Assembly: GCF_001661265.1 (NCBI RefSeq)
Contig: NW_017567011.1
Coordinates: 248,001 to 312,000 of the forward strand
Length of the DNA stretch: 64,000 bases
Source of the DNA: Saitoella complicata NRRL Y-17804
Taxonomy: Eukaryota; Ascomycota; Saitoellomycetes; Saitoellales; Saitoellaceae
Direction: 5' to 3'
Part shown: in pieces, positions 46,184-57,900 of the stretch
Layout of the letters: each line of letters opens with the position of its first letter
Numbering within the stretch: the stretch's first letter is position 1
Notes under the pieces: generated by a model
Database searches by the model: none
Told to the model about the DNA's origin: nothing
The model's input: only the letters and a program-made list of their open reading frames with translations
Translations under genes and position numbers: made by a program

Positions 46184-48224
46184 TCAACCCTTATATCTGT
46201 ACTGTTCGAGGCTAGATGTGCTCACTGTGGTATCTGAAATTTGTGAAATCTGAGACGAGCCGTCAAACAAACTTGACGACTGCGAATCAGACTGCGATTG
46301 TGACTGAGCTCCTACGTTGACTGAAGTCATGGAGGAGCTACTCCGCCTAAGGAGGAACGGAGGCTTTCTGCTGTTAGACCTCGATAAGACAGACATGCCC
46401 ATACGAGCCAGAGCACTGACTGGCTTCGCATTGGCAGTGACTGGCGAAGAACGCGCATATCTTTCGCGCCAACCGGTAGCGACGTTTTTGACATTGTCTT
46501 CGAGCGTTGACTCTGATCGTTCGATATTCGGCATAACCACCACGGATTCCTTAACTGAGGAAACTGACGTGAACTTCCGAATTTCAGACGGTTTCGTGTG
46601 CACAGTCTCAACCGTCGGTCCACTGAGGTTCGCGAGCTCGTCAGGAGTAAGAAAGTCATCCGAAAACGGCTCCTCAATATGTTGCTTGCCCTTCTCAGTA
46701 ATAGAGACCTGCTCAACTTGCTGAGTGTCAACAGCTTCACCAACGGCTCCAAACATATTGGTGATATCCTGGAATGGCGGAGTCTGCGGTGCAGCAGCAG
46801 TGTTGAAGTAAGGACTGATGGCCGTCTGTTGCTCGCTTTGGACATCCGACTTCGTCCGCTTGATGTGTCTTCCTTCGGGTTGCTTGAAGATCTTCGCGGC
46901 CCCAATGGCATGACCACGCTTGCCATGCGTCGGTGATGTATTTTCTTGGTGTGGAGGTGCTCCTGGTTTCTCTGCTGCCGCGCTTTGGGCTTTGGGAGAG
47001 AAAAATGAGGTAATTGATTTGTTGTTGCCCGGAGACAATTTTGACTTCGAAGGTGTCGACCACTTTGTCAGCCACTTGTGCGGCTTCACATTCTCCTTGT
47101 CTCCTTCCATCAAAGTTATCGGCTCCAGACTGTTGGGGTTAAGAGCACCAGAGGAAACAGCGCGTGCAGTCTCCGGGTCCAACTCACGCCCAATAAAAGC
47201 GATTGTCTCTTCGGTCAAAGGTGAGTCTGGCTCATTCCACATTACAAGTCTCTGTGCTAAAGGACAGTATACCCATTGGTGTAGGAATGTTTTGTCGGCA
47301 ATTTTGAACTGCGTGTCGTAGTTCTCAGGCACTTTGAACCCAGCCTCCATTCGTACAGCCCGTAGCACTCGTTCGACGGTTTTGTATTTCCGAAGCAATC
47401 GATGCGCCGTTTTGAGACCCATGCCTGGAATGCTGGCTAAGTAATCGCAGCCCGAAAGAATGGCCATGTGTCGAAAGTCCTGGTCAGTCCAGCCCACCAA
47501 GCTTACTTCTGTCACCGCCGAAAATCGCTCCCGTCGAATCTCGATGCACTCGCCGTACTGATCCATTTTCAGTAGCACACACTTGCAGCCAAACACCAGT
47601 AGATCTGAGTCTTCAGTGATGATCGCCGAAATCAAACCTATCTTCTCGAGGTATGCAAGCTGCGCGTCCGCTTCATACGGAGCCACCACATAATCGACAT
47701 TCTCCTTCCTGAGAGCAAGGATGAACTGATATGCCATTTCAGGAGTGATATCCACGCATTTCTTGAACATATCCATGGCTTGTCGCTTCTTTCCTTGGGC
47801 TAAGAGTTCCATGCCAGCTCTTCGACTTTCCTGGCGCTTTGCATGCCTTTCCTTCTCGGTTTTTGCTTTGCTGGGCAGATACCCTCCGTCAAAAACGATA
47901 TACGGTATTACACCATGATGCTGCAACATTTTAACCTGGTGCATCGCATAGTCGACGTATCTATCGCGAGATAAGTACGGCATTCAAGTCAGAGTGAAGC
48001 GTACTCACTTCGTGGTATGCTTGCCTAAAGCCAGGTCCCAAGCACAAGCGAATGCCCCTCTGTGTAGCCATACATAGGCATCAACTCCAACGACTGCATA
48101 CACATGGATCAGCCGTTGTCCGAACACGACTATAGGTTGCTCGCGTACCGTGGTCCTTGTAGTTCCTGACATGTGTATTGACTTGGATGTTCTTCAGCAG
48201 CGGCAATAAGCCCGAGATTCCCAT
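46184..48224 (-). CDS. EXO1: Exonuclease 1
   Basis: Three exons (48224-48149, 48093-48009, 47960-46184) give 645 residues. Splicing restores MGISGLLPLLKNIQ and GVDAYVWLHRGAFACAWDLA, with GKHTTKYVDYAMHQVKML across the second intron. XPG-N (about 1-100) and XPG-I (about 135-220) domains carry the metal-binding acids in YVVAPYEADAQLAYL and ITEDSDLLVFGCK. The H3TH reads SGCDYLASIPGMGLKTAHRL. The long tail is disordered, with NKSITSFFSPK near residue 375 resembling a PCNA-binding box. EXO1 is a 5'-3' exonuclease in mismatch repair and break resection. The C-terminus is Ser/Gln-rich, with many SQ sites for checkpoint kinases. Confidence 0.95.
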
Positions 48225-48592
48225 GGTCCTTCAGACTTATTCCAGCATCAATCTTGGAAGGGGAAAGGCCGACTGGTTGTTGAACGGACGGAAAGAGCTC
48301 TTGGTCCAACGCGCGCTCGGGTCGCCTCTCACGCATTTCCATGCATACATCCCCAAATATAGTAACAAACAACAAGACGGCCTTCTCGAAGAAGCTGGCC
48401 TGAGTGGAGCTGGTCACTCCTCTGAGACTCTTGGTTACAATGCTGCAATGCTTTCTATGAGTATTCCGGTCGGTATCTATCACGTGAGCTGCAGGTGTAA
48501 ATGCGTACGCGGTCCTTGTCGTAGAAACATTTCGAGAATCCGGTCTTCGATATATTCCAAATTCCAGTCTGCACTTGAATCCATCTCTCAAA

Positions 48593-49477
48593 ATGGCCTT
48601 CGCTGTCCGTAACATCGCTCGTGCTGCTGGCCGTGCTGCCCTTCGCCCTGCTGTCCGCCAGCTTGCGAAGCCGGCTTTGGTCTCCAAGCTCCCCTCCTTG
48701 ACCAGCAGGGCCTTCACTCAGTCTGCTGTCCGTCTTGGTTCCGGTGAGGGTACGTGTACCAATGACGGTCTTTGTGGATCTCGCGCTAACTTGGATACAG
48801 TCGATAAGGAGCTCAGCTCCAAGCTCTCCTCCGAGCTCAAGATTGAGCAGGAGAACGATTTCCAGACTGCTCCTGAGCATGTCCAAGAGTACATCGAGAA
48901 GGGACCTTTCCAGATCACCGATAAGGCTGGTACGGATGAGGTTACCATGACCAGGCAGTTCGGAAATGAGAGCATCAAGATTGTCTTCTCTGTTTCCGAA
49001 ATCAACAACACTGAGGACAGCATGAACGAATTCCTCGAGGATGAGGAAGTTGAGGGTGCTTTGGAGGCGGACTCTACCTCCGGTGGACGCTCTGCGGAGG
49101 CAAACGAGGCCCTCGAGGACGAGGATTCCTTCCCCATTCGCTGCAACATCACCATTAGCAAGAACAATGCTGGTGCTTTGATGATTGACGCTGTTGCTCA
49201 GGATGGTGCTTTCCTTATTGACAACTGCCAGTACTACAAGTCCGAGAAGCTTGCTCTTGATGGTACTGTCGAAAGTGACTGGGATCGTCGGGGTCTTTAC
49301 ATGGGTCCTCCCTTCAGCAACCTCGATGAGGAGTTGCAGGTCATTATGGAGAGATACCTTGAGGAGCGCGGCATTGACACCGAATTGGCTCTCTTCATCC
49401 CTGACTTCATTGAGTACAAGGAGCAGAAGGAGTACGTTGGCTGGCTCGAGGGCGTCAAGAAGTTTATTGACCAGTAA
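48593..49477 (+). CDS. MAM33: MAM33/p32-type mitochondrial acidic matrix protein
   Basis: Exons 48593-48749 and 48801-49477 with a 51-base intron give 277 residues. The N-terminus (MAFAVRNIARAAGRAALRPA) is a matrix presequence of Arg and Ala. The mature protein begins near VDKELSSKLSSELKIEQEND. It has the p32 pattern of alternating acid segments and beta strands, ending LEERGIDTELALFIPDFIEY and GWLEGVKKFIDQ. p32 forms a doughnut trimer; MAM33 helps mitochondrial translation and assembly. The 51-base intron has no in-frame stop and is a multiple of three, so retention would insert 17 residues. Standard donor, GCTAAC branch and acceptor favour removal. Confidence 0.93.
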   Translation: MAFAVRNIARAAGRAALRPAVRQLAKPALVSKLPSLTSRAFTQSAVRLGSGEGTCTNDGLCGSRANLDTVDKELSSKLSSELKIEQENDFQTAPEHVQEYIEKGPFQITDKAGTDEVTMTRQFGNESIKIVFSVSEINNTEDSMNEFLEDEEVEGALEADSTSGGRSAEANEALEDEDSFPIRCNITISKNNAGALMIDAVAQDGAFLIDNCQYYKSEKLALDGTVESDWDRRGLYMGPPFSNLDEELQVIMERYLEERGIDTELALFIPDFIEYKEQKEYVGWLEGVKKFIDQ

Positions 49478-49572
49478 ACGAGTGTATAATATGGAGGAGT
49501 TTGTACGATTGACTAGCATTCCGATGATCCTTGCGAATTAGATACTTGAGACGGCTGTCTCTGTACTTTGTG

Positions 49573-50666
49573 TCAGTGGTTGCCTGGCAGCTGCCTTTGC
49601 ACCTGTAGCATCGACTTGTACATCCCCCTCTCAAGCTCATCTTTCATTCCTCCAAGCCCTGTAGTCGCCGATTTTAACTTTGATTTGGCCATTACCAGTG
49701 CCTCGTTCGTTTTCCCTCGATGCAGACACCACACTAACAATGTCTCCTTTGCCAACTCCGAAGCTGATTGCGAGTACGTCTTGGTCAAGATGTCTTCCTC
49801 AATCGCATCCAATGGAAGCCGAACCAGCTGCGCAAGCGAGGCTCCGGGCTTATATTCCAGACACATGTGAAGAAGATCTGCGAAAAGAATTTCCCTCAGA
49901 TCTGGCGGAAGCGTTCGTTGATACGTGAAAGCCGCCTCAACACTAGTCCGGGAGAGAGCCGACATATAAGCCTTGATAACATCTGTGTTTTCCAGAGCTG
50001 GTTGCGCTACTTGGACAAACGTCACCGCAACAACAGGAGGTGCGTGTACAGCAAGTGTCGTTACAATCTTGTCGGAAAAGTTGGGATTCAGAGAGGGTGT
50101 CGACAGGTTGAAAAGCGCAAACTATCAAACTATCAGTACGCGTGTCGTTCCATGGGAGAATCGCATGATTGTTTACCGGAAAATCCATTTGATCAAGATA
50201 CCAGTACGCATCCATCAACCGGCACCAGTGAGGTGGTATGAGCATTGCCCTGGCAAACTCTGTCTCGGCATTCCAGTCTTTCAGAACATAGTAAAAGAAT
50301 GAGTGCTTCTTCAAGAGATCCAACTTTTCTGATGTTAAAATGGCGTTATAAAGATCGCGCAGCTCGCCCGTGTTCTTTGGTGGATACAGTTTTGACGCTG
50401 TTCAACTCGTGTCAGTTGATTTCGAAGCAACCAATTTCTGCGGTGTTCTAACCATTTGGCAGCTCTGCCACCTCTGCTAAAAGCAGATCAAAGAACAGTT
50501 TCCCATCCAAAGTCTCTCGCCTGTGTTGGATATCTAGGATTGTAGACTTTGGGTAGTAGTACGTCAAGTTCGGATCCAGAGCGAAGTAGGTGTTGTAGAG
50601 ATCGTCCTAGAGCACTCCAAGATCAGCCCTGATCACTCTCGCCCGCCATCAACTTACGTCTTCCAT
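49573..50666 (-). CDS. ELY5: ELYS-like nucleoporin
   Basis: Four exons (50666-50658, 50606-50453, 50397-50177, 50121-49573) give 310 residues. The first exon is 9 nt (Met-Glu-Asp). The protein is all-helical. It matches the ELYS domain by YYVLKDWNAETEFARAMLIP, YWYLDQMDF and FALFNLSTPSLNPNFSDKIV, this last joined across an intron. ELYS domain proteins attach to the Y (Nup107/Nup84) complex of the nuclear pore. Fungal forms are short, like this one, and lack the metazoan propeller and AT-hook. The identification is by domain pattern, so the name is probable rather than certain. Confidence 0.78.
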
Positions 50667-50840
50667 TGCGATTGCTGCTGGCTATTATTGTTGTCGTTCT
50701 GCACCTGTATACGTGCTGGAGCATTCACCCCGAGCGTCGCGTTGTGTGCATGCCTATCGATAGCAGCACTTTCCGGCAACTGCTCAACTACGAAACACTA
50801 CACCAAGGAGGAGGAATCATTGAAGGAAGACACTGGAGAT
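50667..50840. promoter_or_regulatory. 174-base divergent promoter shared by two nucleoporin genes
   Basis: The ELYS-like start at 50666 and the NUP42 start at 50841 face away from each other. Any promoter and 5' leader for both must lie in these 174 bases. No TATA box was recognised. Confidence 0.5.
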
Positions 50841-52510
50841 ATGGCCATCTGTACAAACTACAGAGATACGGGTTTCTGCAAATTCGGTGCGCGTTGCCGC
50901 TTTGAGCACGTTGAACCTGCGAGATCCAACCAAGGAGGAAGACCGGGCTTTGGTGCAGCTGGGCCTGGCTCTAGAAATAATCCGGGCAAGGCTCCACCTT
51001 ACTCGTGAGTTATCACTCAGTCTTCTGAGGCCGGGATCTAACGCTTGTTTCAACAGTGAACCGTCTATCAGAGCGGATCTAACCACCGAACGACCATTAT
51101 GGAAGCTTTCCAGCTACACTGCTGGTAAAGATCTGCCGAATCTGTGCGTTTTCACAAAGGTCGATTTCTGTCATACATGCTAACACTACTCAAAGAATTG
51201 AGGGATTGGACGTATGTCCGGAGGAGTTGAGACTACGAGCATACGAAGCCAACCAAACTCAAACCATCAACAACTACGTTTCGAGTACGACGCAGTTGGA
51301 AAACGCAGCTCAAGCCAGAGTGCAAGATGTCTTGAGAGATCTTCGTGGCGCTGTACAATATATGGATCGACTAGCAAAGGGCGAGAAACCTGCTGCGCCG
51401 TTTGGCCGCCAAGCGACGACTTCATCGGCATTTGGAAGTATGCCGGCAACGTCCGCATTCGGATCCAATAAGCCTGCGTCGGCTTTTGCGTCGTCAGCTT
51501 TCAGCAACACAAGCGGAACGTCGGCTTTTGGGGGAACGAGTAATCCCACATTTGGTCAGACGTCGCAGCCCACGTCAGCGTTCGGACAGTCATCGAGCTC
51601 TGGTTCGGCGTTTGGGACAGCGAGTGCTTTTGGCAAGCCTTCACAGCCTACGTCTGTATTCGGGCAGACCAGTACACCCAGTGCCTTCGGCGGTCAAAGC
51701 CAGACCACCAGCGCCTTTGGTGGAACCAATCTTCAGCCTGCAGCTGGTAAGTCGGCGTTCGGTCAATACAGTACGTCGTCCGCTACGCCATCAGCGTTCG
51801 GTCAGACTAGCACTCCCAGTGCATTCGGTACACCTAGTAGCACATCTGCCTTCGGACAGACGAGTACACCTTCAGCATTCGGACAAACAGCTGCCCCAAC
51901 AGCGTTCGGTAGAGCGTCTGCGTTCGGTTCTACCAACACGCCAAACTCTGGTAGTGCCTTTGGCCAGACTTCTAAGCCGGTCTCAGCTTTCGGACAGGCA
52001 GCTCAGGCAGGTTCGACATCTGCTTTTGGACAATCTGCCGCTCCAACATCTGCTTTCGGGCAAACATCTGCGCCGTCGGCTTTTGGACAACCATCTGCAT
52101 TTGGTCAAACGTCTGCCTCGACTTCAGCGTTTGGTCAAACATCACAACCCGCGAGCGCATTTGGACAACCCTCGGCATTTGCGTCGGCCGCATCAACAGC
52201 TGCGCCAGCAAATCCATTCGGTCAGTCCAGTTCGAGTCCCTTCGCCCAGGCTTCGCAAGGAACGTCATCTCCGGCACCTACAGCACCTACAGCACCTACA
52301 CCTTTTGTCAACTTTGGACCGGCCGCCGGCTCGTCTGCCTTCGGAGCAACCGCGAACAGTGCAACGAGCAATATCTACCTTCTCAAACAGGGTGCACCGG
52401 ATCCGCCGCAAGAAAGCGATTTACCTGAAGAACTGCTCAAGAGATTTCAAGCACAAGTGTTTATTATTGGCATGGTTCCGGAGGTAGAGCCACCGCTGTC
52501 ATTACGATAG
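50841..52510 (+). CDS. NUP42: NUP42/RIP1-type FG nucleoporin with CCCH zinc finger
   Basis: Exons 50841-51004, 51057-51143 and 51196-52510 (introns of 52 bases each) give 521 residues. One CCCH finger lies at residues 4-23 (CTNYRDTGFCKFGARCRFEH, spacing 8-5-3). A WKLSSYTAGKDLPN segment follows. From about residue 150 come dozens of FG repeats, mostly SAFG and AFGQ, to about 480. A C-terminal segment (LPEELLKRFQAQVFIIGMVP) contains the GLE1-binding helix expected for NUP42. The protein sits on the cytoplasmic face and promotes mRNA export with GLE1 and DBP5. All FG repeats are in one unbroken exon. Confidence 0.93.
51410..52290 (+). repeat. Degenerate FG-repeat array in NUP42 coding sequence
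   Basis: Recurrent codons for Ser-Ala-Phe-Gly plus Gln, Thr and Ser units of about 8-14 residues repeat with variation. This creates long open frames on both strands, which are artefacts. Confidence 0.85.
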
Positions 52511-52784
52511 GCGTCTATATAAGGTGTGGAGGACGTCGAGGAATGGGTCCTAGACTAGTGAAGGATACTACCTGCAGTTTTACCAGGGAGCTTACAGGAT
52601 AAAGCCCTGTTTGTCCGATTTAAGCATAAGAATGCTGGTACACGGATAGGGATAGCGAATATTGATAACAGCACCGCGGAGCACAGGATATGTTGACAGA
52701 ATGCAGTGAACACGGAAAGAATATCAATTAAGACTTCTGACCACTAATTCGTACCATCCAAGAAGACAGAGCTGCTTGATGCGC

Positions 52785-52955
52785 TTAAGCGGCAATGGTG
52801 ACCTCAACCTCAACACCGGCCTCGATGTGGATGGAGGTGATCTGCTTGACGATCTCAGAAGGAGAGTGGAGGCTGAGATGCAATTAGCACATTGTTGCGA
52901 TAACAGGGAGATTGAACATACTCAATGAGACGCTTGTGGATGCGCATCTCGTAGG

Positions 52956-52986
<31 letters not shown>

Positions 52987-53251
52987 GGTCTTGCGGGTGG
53001 TGATCTTCAAGACCTTGGTGGGGAGACGGACGGGGCCCTTGACGCGGAGTTCCTTGTCCTTGGCACGGTGCACAAGGTCAGAGCAGACCTTCTCGAGGTT
53101 CTTGACGTTGCGAGAAGTCAAGGTGATACGGATCCGGTGGATCTTGGGGGCAACCTCCTCTCCCTGCTTGTCTCCCTTAGCGACTGTTTCAAGCAAAGTC
53201 AGCACGGCGTCCACGATGAATATCGATTCAATGAAGCATACCGTAGCTCAT
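52785..53251 (-). CDS. RPS20: 40S ribosomal protein S20 (uS10)
   Basis: Three exons (53251-53242, 53183-52922, 52872-52785) give 119 residues. The first exon is only 10 nt (Met-Ser-Tyr plus one base). The core [20 protein letters not shown] and [20 protein letters not shown] are textbook uS10. The last intron has donor GTATGTTC, and joining gives [20 protein letters not shown]. The alternative readthrough in the same frame breaks this. uS10 is in the head of the small subunit. Codon use is strongly biased. The 5' intron right after the start is usual for fungal ribosomal protein genes. Confidence 0.96.
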
Positions 53252-53417
53252 TGTAGATATGATAGAACCAGCGGTGACTAACAGGTGGTACTGAACAACG
53301 AGAGCGCCGACCGTCGATGAACCAGCAAAATTGTATCCCCCGGGCCTAGCGCGCATTGAGCCTAGTACGCGCGGAAAAAAGGATCTCTTAAATAATTCTA
53401 AGATAACAAAACCCAAA

Positions 53418-54763
53418 TCACTCCAGCTGAGCCTGCAGTATCCCGTTCTCGTTCAACTTCTCAATCATCTTCCGAATGAAAGGCGTGTAGTCATGTCGTC
53501 TTCTTTCTGCGTATTCCTACACCGTTGTCAGCACTAGGCACATCCTCGAGGTTCGCTATCCACACCTGATACTGGGTGGCCTTTGTCTCTTCATCCACGA
53601 TTCGCGCTTCCGTGTCGTTTATCTCGTTCTTCAACCGGCTTCGGGTCTCCTCTAATGACTTCATTCTGGCTCGCAGATTATCGGCGTCTTCTTCCAGTTC
53701 TCCAGGCACTGAATCCGGCTCCATTGGCGCTTCACTTGTGATGTCCGAGACGTGGCTCTTCTGTTCCAACGACTCTTCCAGTGATATCTGACGCTCTGTC
53801 TTCTCAAGAAGAGCCTTGTTGCGGGCTTGCTTCTGTAGATGGGTGTGTAGTGGATTCTGAATGACTGCCAGTAGGTTGAATCGTATCTCTTCTTGAGAAT
53901 ATTTTGTAATACGTTCTTGTATTCGCGGTGCGGCAAGACGTGTCCAGTTCTCTTTCGTGCACTCTCCGATCTTGTTGGGCCCCTTCTTCAGACCATCGAG
54001 CTCCCATAGGCAACCGTCGACAGGGACATATGCGATGAAGTGAAACACGTCTTCCTCCCCATCCTCATCATCAGAATCAGCTTCTTCAACTTTTCGCTTT
54101 TTCGAGGCCGACGTTTTCAGGGTTGCGTCGGAATCCATCATGTCTGTGGTCCGTGCGAAAGTGTTGTGCACGCGATGAATCGCGTCGAACTCGGCCATCG
54201 CAATGCCTCGTAGCTGTGCAAGAGTTAGACACAGTACATTCAACGGTTCGGGAAACTCACTGGTGGAGTAAAGTCCTTTGTGAAATTCCGAAAGCTTCTC
54301 AGGTTCTCACCGATGTCGACGTCGGCACAGTTCATGACAATGTTGAGAATGGCAAGGGACGCGCATGCATTGTCGATTACCTGATTTGCAAACCAGACAT
54401 TTTCCGGACATGCAAAGTCCGCTTGAACATCGCGGTCTTGTTTCCAACGGAAGAGGAAGATGAGGCCATGAACAGGTCTGCGCAGCACGCGTTCAGTGGG
54501 ATGCTCAAGATGCGGATCTGGACAATCTCACTCAAGCGATGCAAGGCTTTCCTCGTCCAGCGAGTATACCTCCTCTACTTGACAGTTTTTGACGCCGAAA
54601 TCGGTGACGAGCTGAGTAAAGACAGCCTGCGACACGCGTGAGTCAGGTGAATGCCACGAAAGGGAGAAGGGATGCGCACGGGTTCACTCTCGATTGTACA
54701 CCAGCCCTTCCAGTCTCTCTTCGCCGCTTCCAATCGGTCCAGCAGTTGCAACGGATCAGCCAT
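53418..54763 (-). CDS. uch2: UCH37/UCHL5-type ubiquitin C-terminal hydrolase
   Basis: Five exons (54763-54680, 54626-54532, 54477-54261, 54213-53566, 53516-53418) give 380 residues. The active-site Cys is in DNACASLAILNIVMNC (family NNACATQAI), the His in VFHFIAYVPV and the Asp in LWELDGLKKGP. The splices are fixed by EPVHGLIFLFRWKQ and by the C-terminal KEKEL-like ULD domain ending EYAERRRHDYTPFIRKMI. UCH37-type enzymes bind proteasome subunit Rpn13 and trim ubiquitin chains. The acidic insert near 180-195 (ADSDDEDGEEDV) sits in the crossover loop. It is divergent from POM152 with 189 bases between the starts. Confidence 0.92.
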
Positions 54764-54952
54764 TGGGGGTGTATGCTGTCTGTCCTTTGTGTACGGCCGG
54801 GTACATTAAGGTTCAGTGTGTGCCAGCTTGCCCTTGCAGCGGTGATGCTTCCGTGCAGCAGCTGAAGAACAAAATACAAAATACGACAAAGTCAACTCAA
54901 AAAGCAATTGACAAAGGTGGATCTGATCCATTGATCTGCTGCTCTTGTGATA

Positions 54953-57900
54953 ATGGCTGCTCCTCGGCCACCGCCAGGACAGAAGACACTCATCCCTGAG
55001 TCCGTTCTCGATGTACCAACACAGCGATTATACGCCGTCTCTGCATTCTTTCTCTTGCAGGCATGGAAGTTGTATGAGGTAGTAACACTATACACCTCCA
55101 CAGAAGGTGACCTGGGGATGGCTTGGACGTTCAAGTGGATGGCCTTCGACGGACTCTTTCTTACAATCTTACCACTGTTATCAATCCCATGGCTCAGTTT
55201 CCAGCAGACAACAACAATCATTCAAATCTGCATCATTTGCTTGCTCGACTTTGGTGTGTCCATGAGATTGCAGATTCCCCTCGGCGCGATCTTCTGGGGC
55301 ATCGTTCGTCTTTTCTATGACAAAGAGCTTGCCCTTTCTGGGAACAGGGTGAGCGTGAACGACATCATCTACAATTCATCTCACATTCTAGGACGTTACA
55401 CTGTCAATTTGCTGCCAGAATCCACAGCAAAACTCAATCCGGCAGCGTCCGCTTTCTGTCTTGGAGAGTCAATCGACGAGGTAACGCTGCCGATCAGACT
55501 CAACTCGACCGTACCCATTTACTTGCAATACTCGCGTACCGACCTCGAAACATCGGAAAAGACTTACTTCAACGTGACTGGTCGTGATCTGAAAAGTATC
55601 ATGTCGAACGCAGAAGACTATGTCCCTGAAAGGGGTGTGCCTTCCAAAAATGCAAAGTCCAAAGTCAAGGTCATCACGTTGGACATAGCGGAACCAGGAC
55701 TCTACAAGCTTGAACGGGTTATCGACAAGTCAAAGATGGACGTCAGGCTATATCAATCGTCGGCTTTGGTTGTCGAATGCCCCACTGCTTCCTTCCACGT
55801 TGCTGAAGGTGCACGAAACCGACCAGACAGATGTACGGGAGACTTTGATGAGCTCACCCTGAAGGTACGAGGAGTCGCGCCTCTTACCGTCAAGTACAGT
55901 CAATGGATTGGGAAACGAAGGTCGACCACAACATTCGATTCTATTTACCCTTCTACCGGTTTTCAATCACCTGTTCTCAACTCTGATTCAGATACAGTAG
56001 CATTGCACAACTTTGATGACTACAGTTGGGCCTCTGCAACTGTGACTGACCTTTTGCTCAACTCAACGCTGCACACCTCTGGAGCATGGACTTATGAAAT
56101 TGAGGAAGTCACCGATGCTGTCGGCAATGTCGTCTCGCACCTGGCTGACCGCCGCTCCCAAGACGAAAAGGACAATGTTGACAGCCTACGCTCGTTCAGA
56201 TTCAATGTCCACGAAAGGCCTGAGTTGAGTTTTGGAAACTGTGATGCGGACCGCCCGATCAAGCTTCTGAAGGGGAGAACGGCACGTCTTCCCATTTCTC
56301 TGAAATCCTCTGACCTTCCTGTTGGAGCACGTGTTGGCTATGTCAACTCGACTTCCATCATGAGCGAACCTGACCCAGCAAGCCTCGACTACGATATCTT
56401 GCAAATGGTTGAACTGAGTGGAAGACATGATTACGTCGAGGCTCAACGAGCCGGAGTGTACTATCTGCTCGATGTGAAAAGCCAGTTTTGCAGGGGCCGC
56501 GTGATGTCGCCAAGTGCGTGCATGGTATATACTCCCCCGGAACCGGCAGTTTCCGTCGCGTTCGAGGAGATCAAGGATAAATGCGCTGGATCCATTGGAG
56601 TTACGGCCGATCTCACTTTTATGGGTGCTCCTCCTTTCGAGGTTGCCTACCGGATCACCAAGGATAAGAAGCATGTACAAGTCAATCGAGTCAAGATCTC
56701 TCGATCTCGGCATCAGTTGAAATTCATGCCTGAAGAAGCTGGGCACTATGACTACCAGTTCCTCAGTCTGGATGATGACAATTACATCGGGGTACCATTG
56801 GATTCCAAACCCTTCCAGACTGAGGCAAAGGTCTTCCCGCTTGCCGGCGCGTCTTTCGTGGATGCTGGACGGCTGTCCCAATACCAGACATGCATTGGTG
56901 GCACTGTCGATCTTGATGTTAAACTCATCGGAATGGGACCGGTATGTCATATTGTTCAAGGAATGTGGAAGAATATCGCTAACGAATGTTTGCAGTGGAA
57001 ATTGACTTACGACATCATTCATGACGGCCAACGACAGCAATATTCTGCCGGCGAGATTACAACGTCTATCTACAAGATCACTACACCTCCTCTCACGGGC
57101 GGCTCACATACTGTAACGCTGGTTAGCATCGAGGATTCGCATGGCTGCAAAACCATGCTCGGAGAACGAGATGCCGTTGTTGAAGTGCGGAGACAACGTC
57201 CCACGGCTGCTTTCAATGGTGGTGCTGTTCGTACCACTGCCGGCTCCAGGGTTAAGCTTCCCGTGCGGTTGACCGGTGATGCTCCTTGGGAGGTCAAGTA
57301 CACTGTCCCCGGTCTGGGGAGCTTGCCAGTTCTTACTGTGATACGTGATCCTAATGGATTTATCGAAGCTGAGGAGGAAGGCGAGTACGAGATTGTGGAG
57401 GTGAAAGACAGGTATTGCCCTGGCTTTGTTAGCACGACGCATAAAAATGCAGCCGTGGAATGGTTGGAGAGGCCGAGCTTGTCCCTTGGCGTGGACGCCG
57501 GCTCATTGCGTGAGGGTGATGTTTATACTCGTAAGTCTGTCTGTGAAGGCGCCGAGGACGTATTCGAAATCAGCTGCCGTGGTCTTTCGCCGTTCACTGT
57601 CGATTACGAAATCATCCACGCCGCCGAAGACGGTAAAGAACTCAGTCGCGAACATCGTGAATTGACCGTACCTCAGGAGATTGCATCAATCAGGATGCAC
57701 ACTGGTCGTGCGGGCACGTGGAGATACGAATTTAAGGTAGGCTGGGTCCCCGTTGCATCGCAATTGATTCATAAGCTAACCATGTCCAGGGGATTTCCGA
57801 CGCCCGGTACAGCACCCCATCGGCACCAAACGTTACAGACGGCAAAGGAGTACTCGTCTTGGAACAGATCATCAATCCACGTCCTGAAGCACGCTTTGCT

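Noticed and set aside
48455-49519. 354-codon minus-strand frame
   Set aside because: It lies opposite MAM33 and shows Leu/Val/Asn-rich composition from complementing biased codons. It has no family likeness.
51410-52290. CRISPR-like or satellite array
   Set aside because: The repeats are protein-coding FG motifs without constant spacers.
51402-52487. 361-codon Arg/Leu-rich frame on the plus strand
   Set aside because: It is a frame-shifted reading of the FG repeats of NUP42.
56186-57040. 284-codon minus-strand frame
   Set aside because: It is opposite POM152 and has no recognisable domain.
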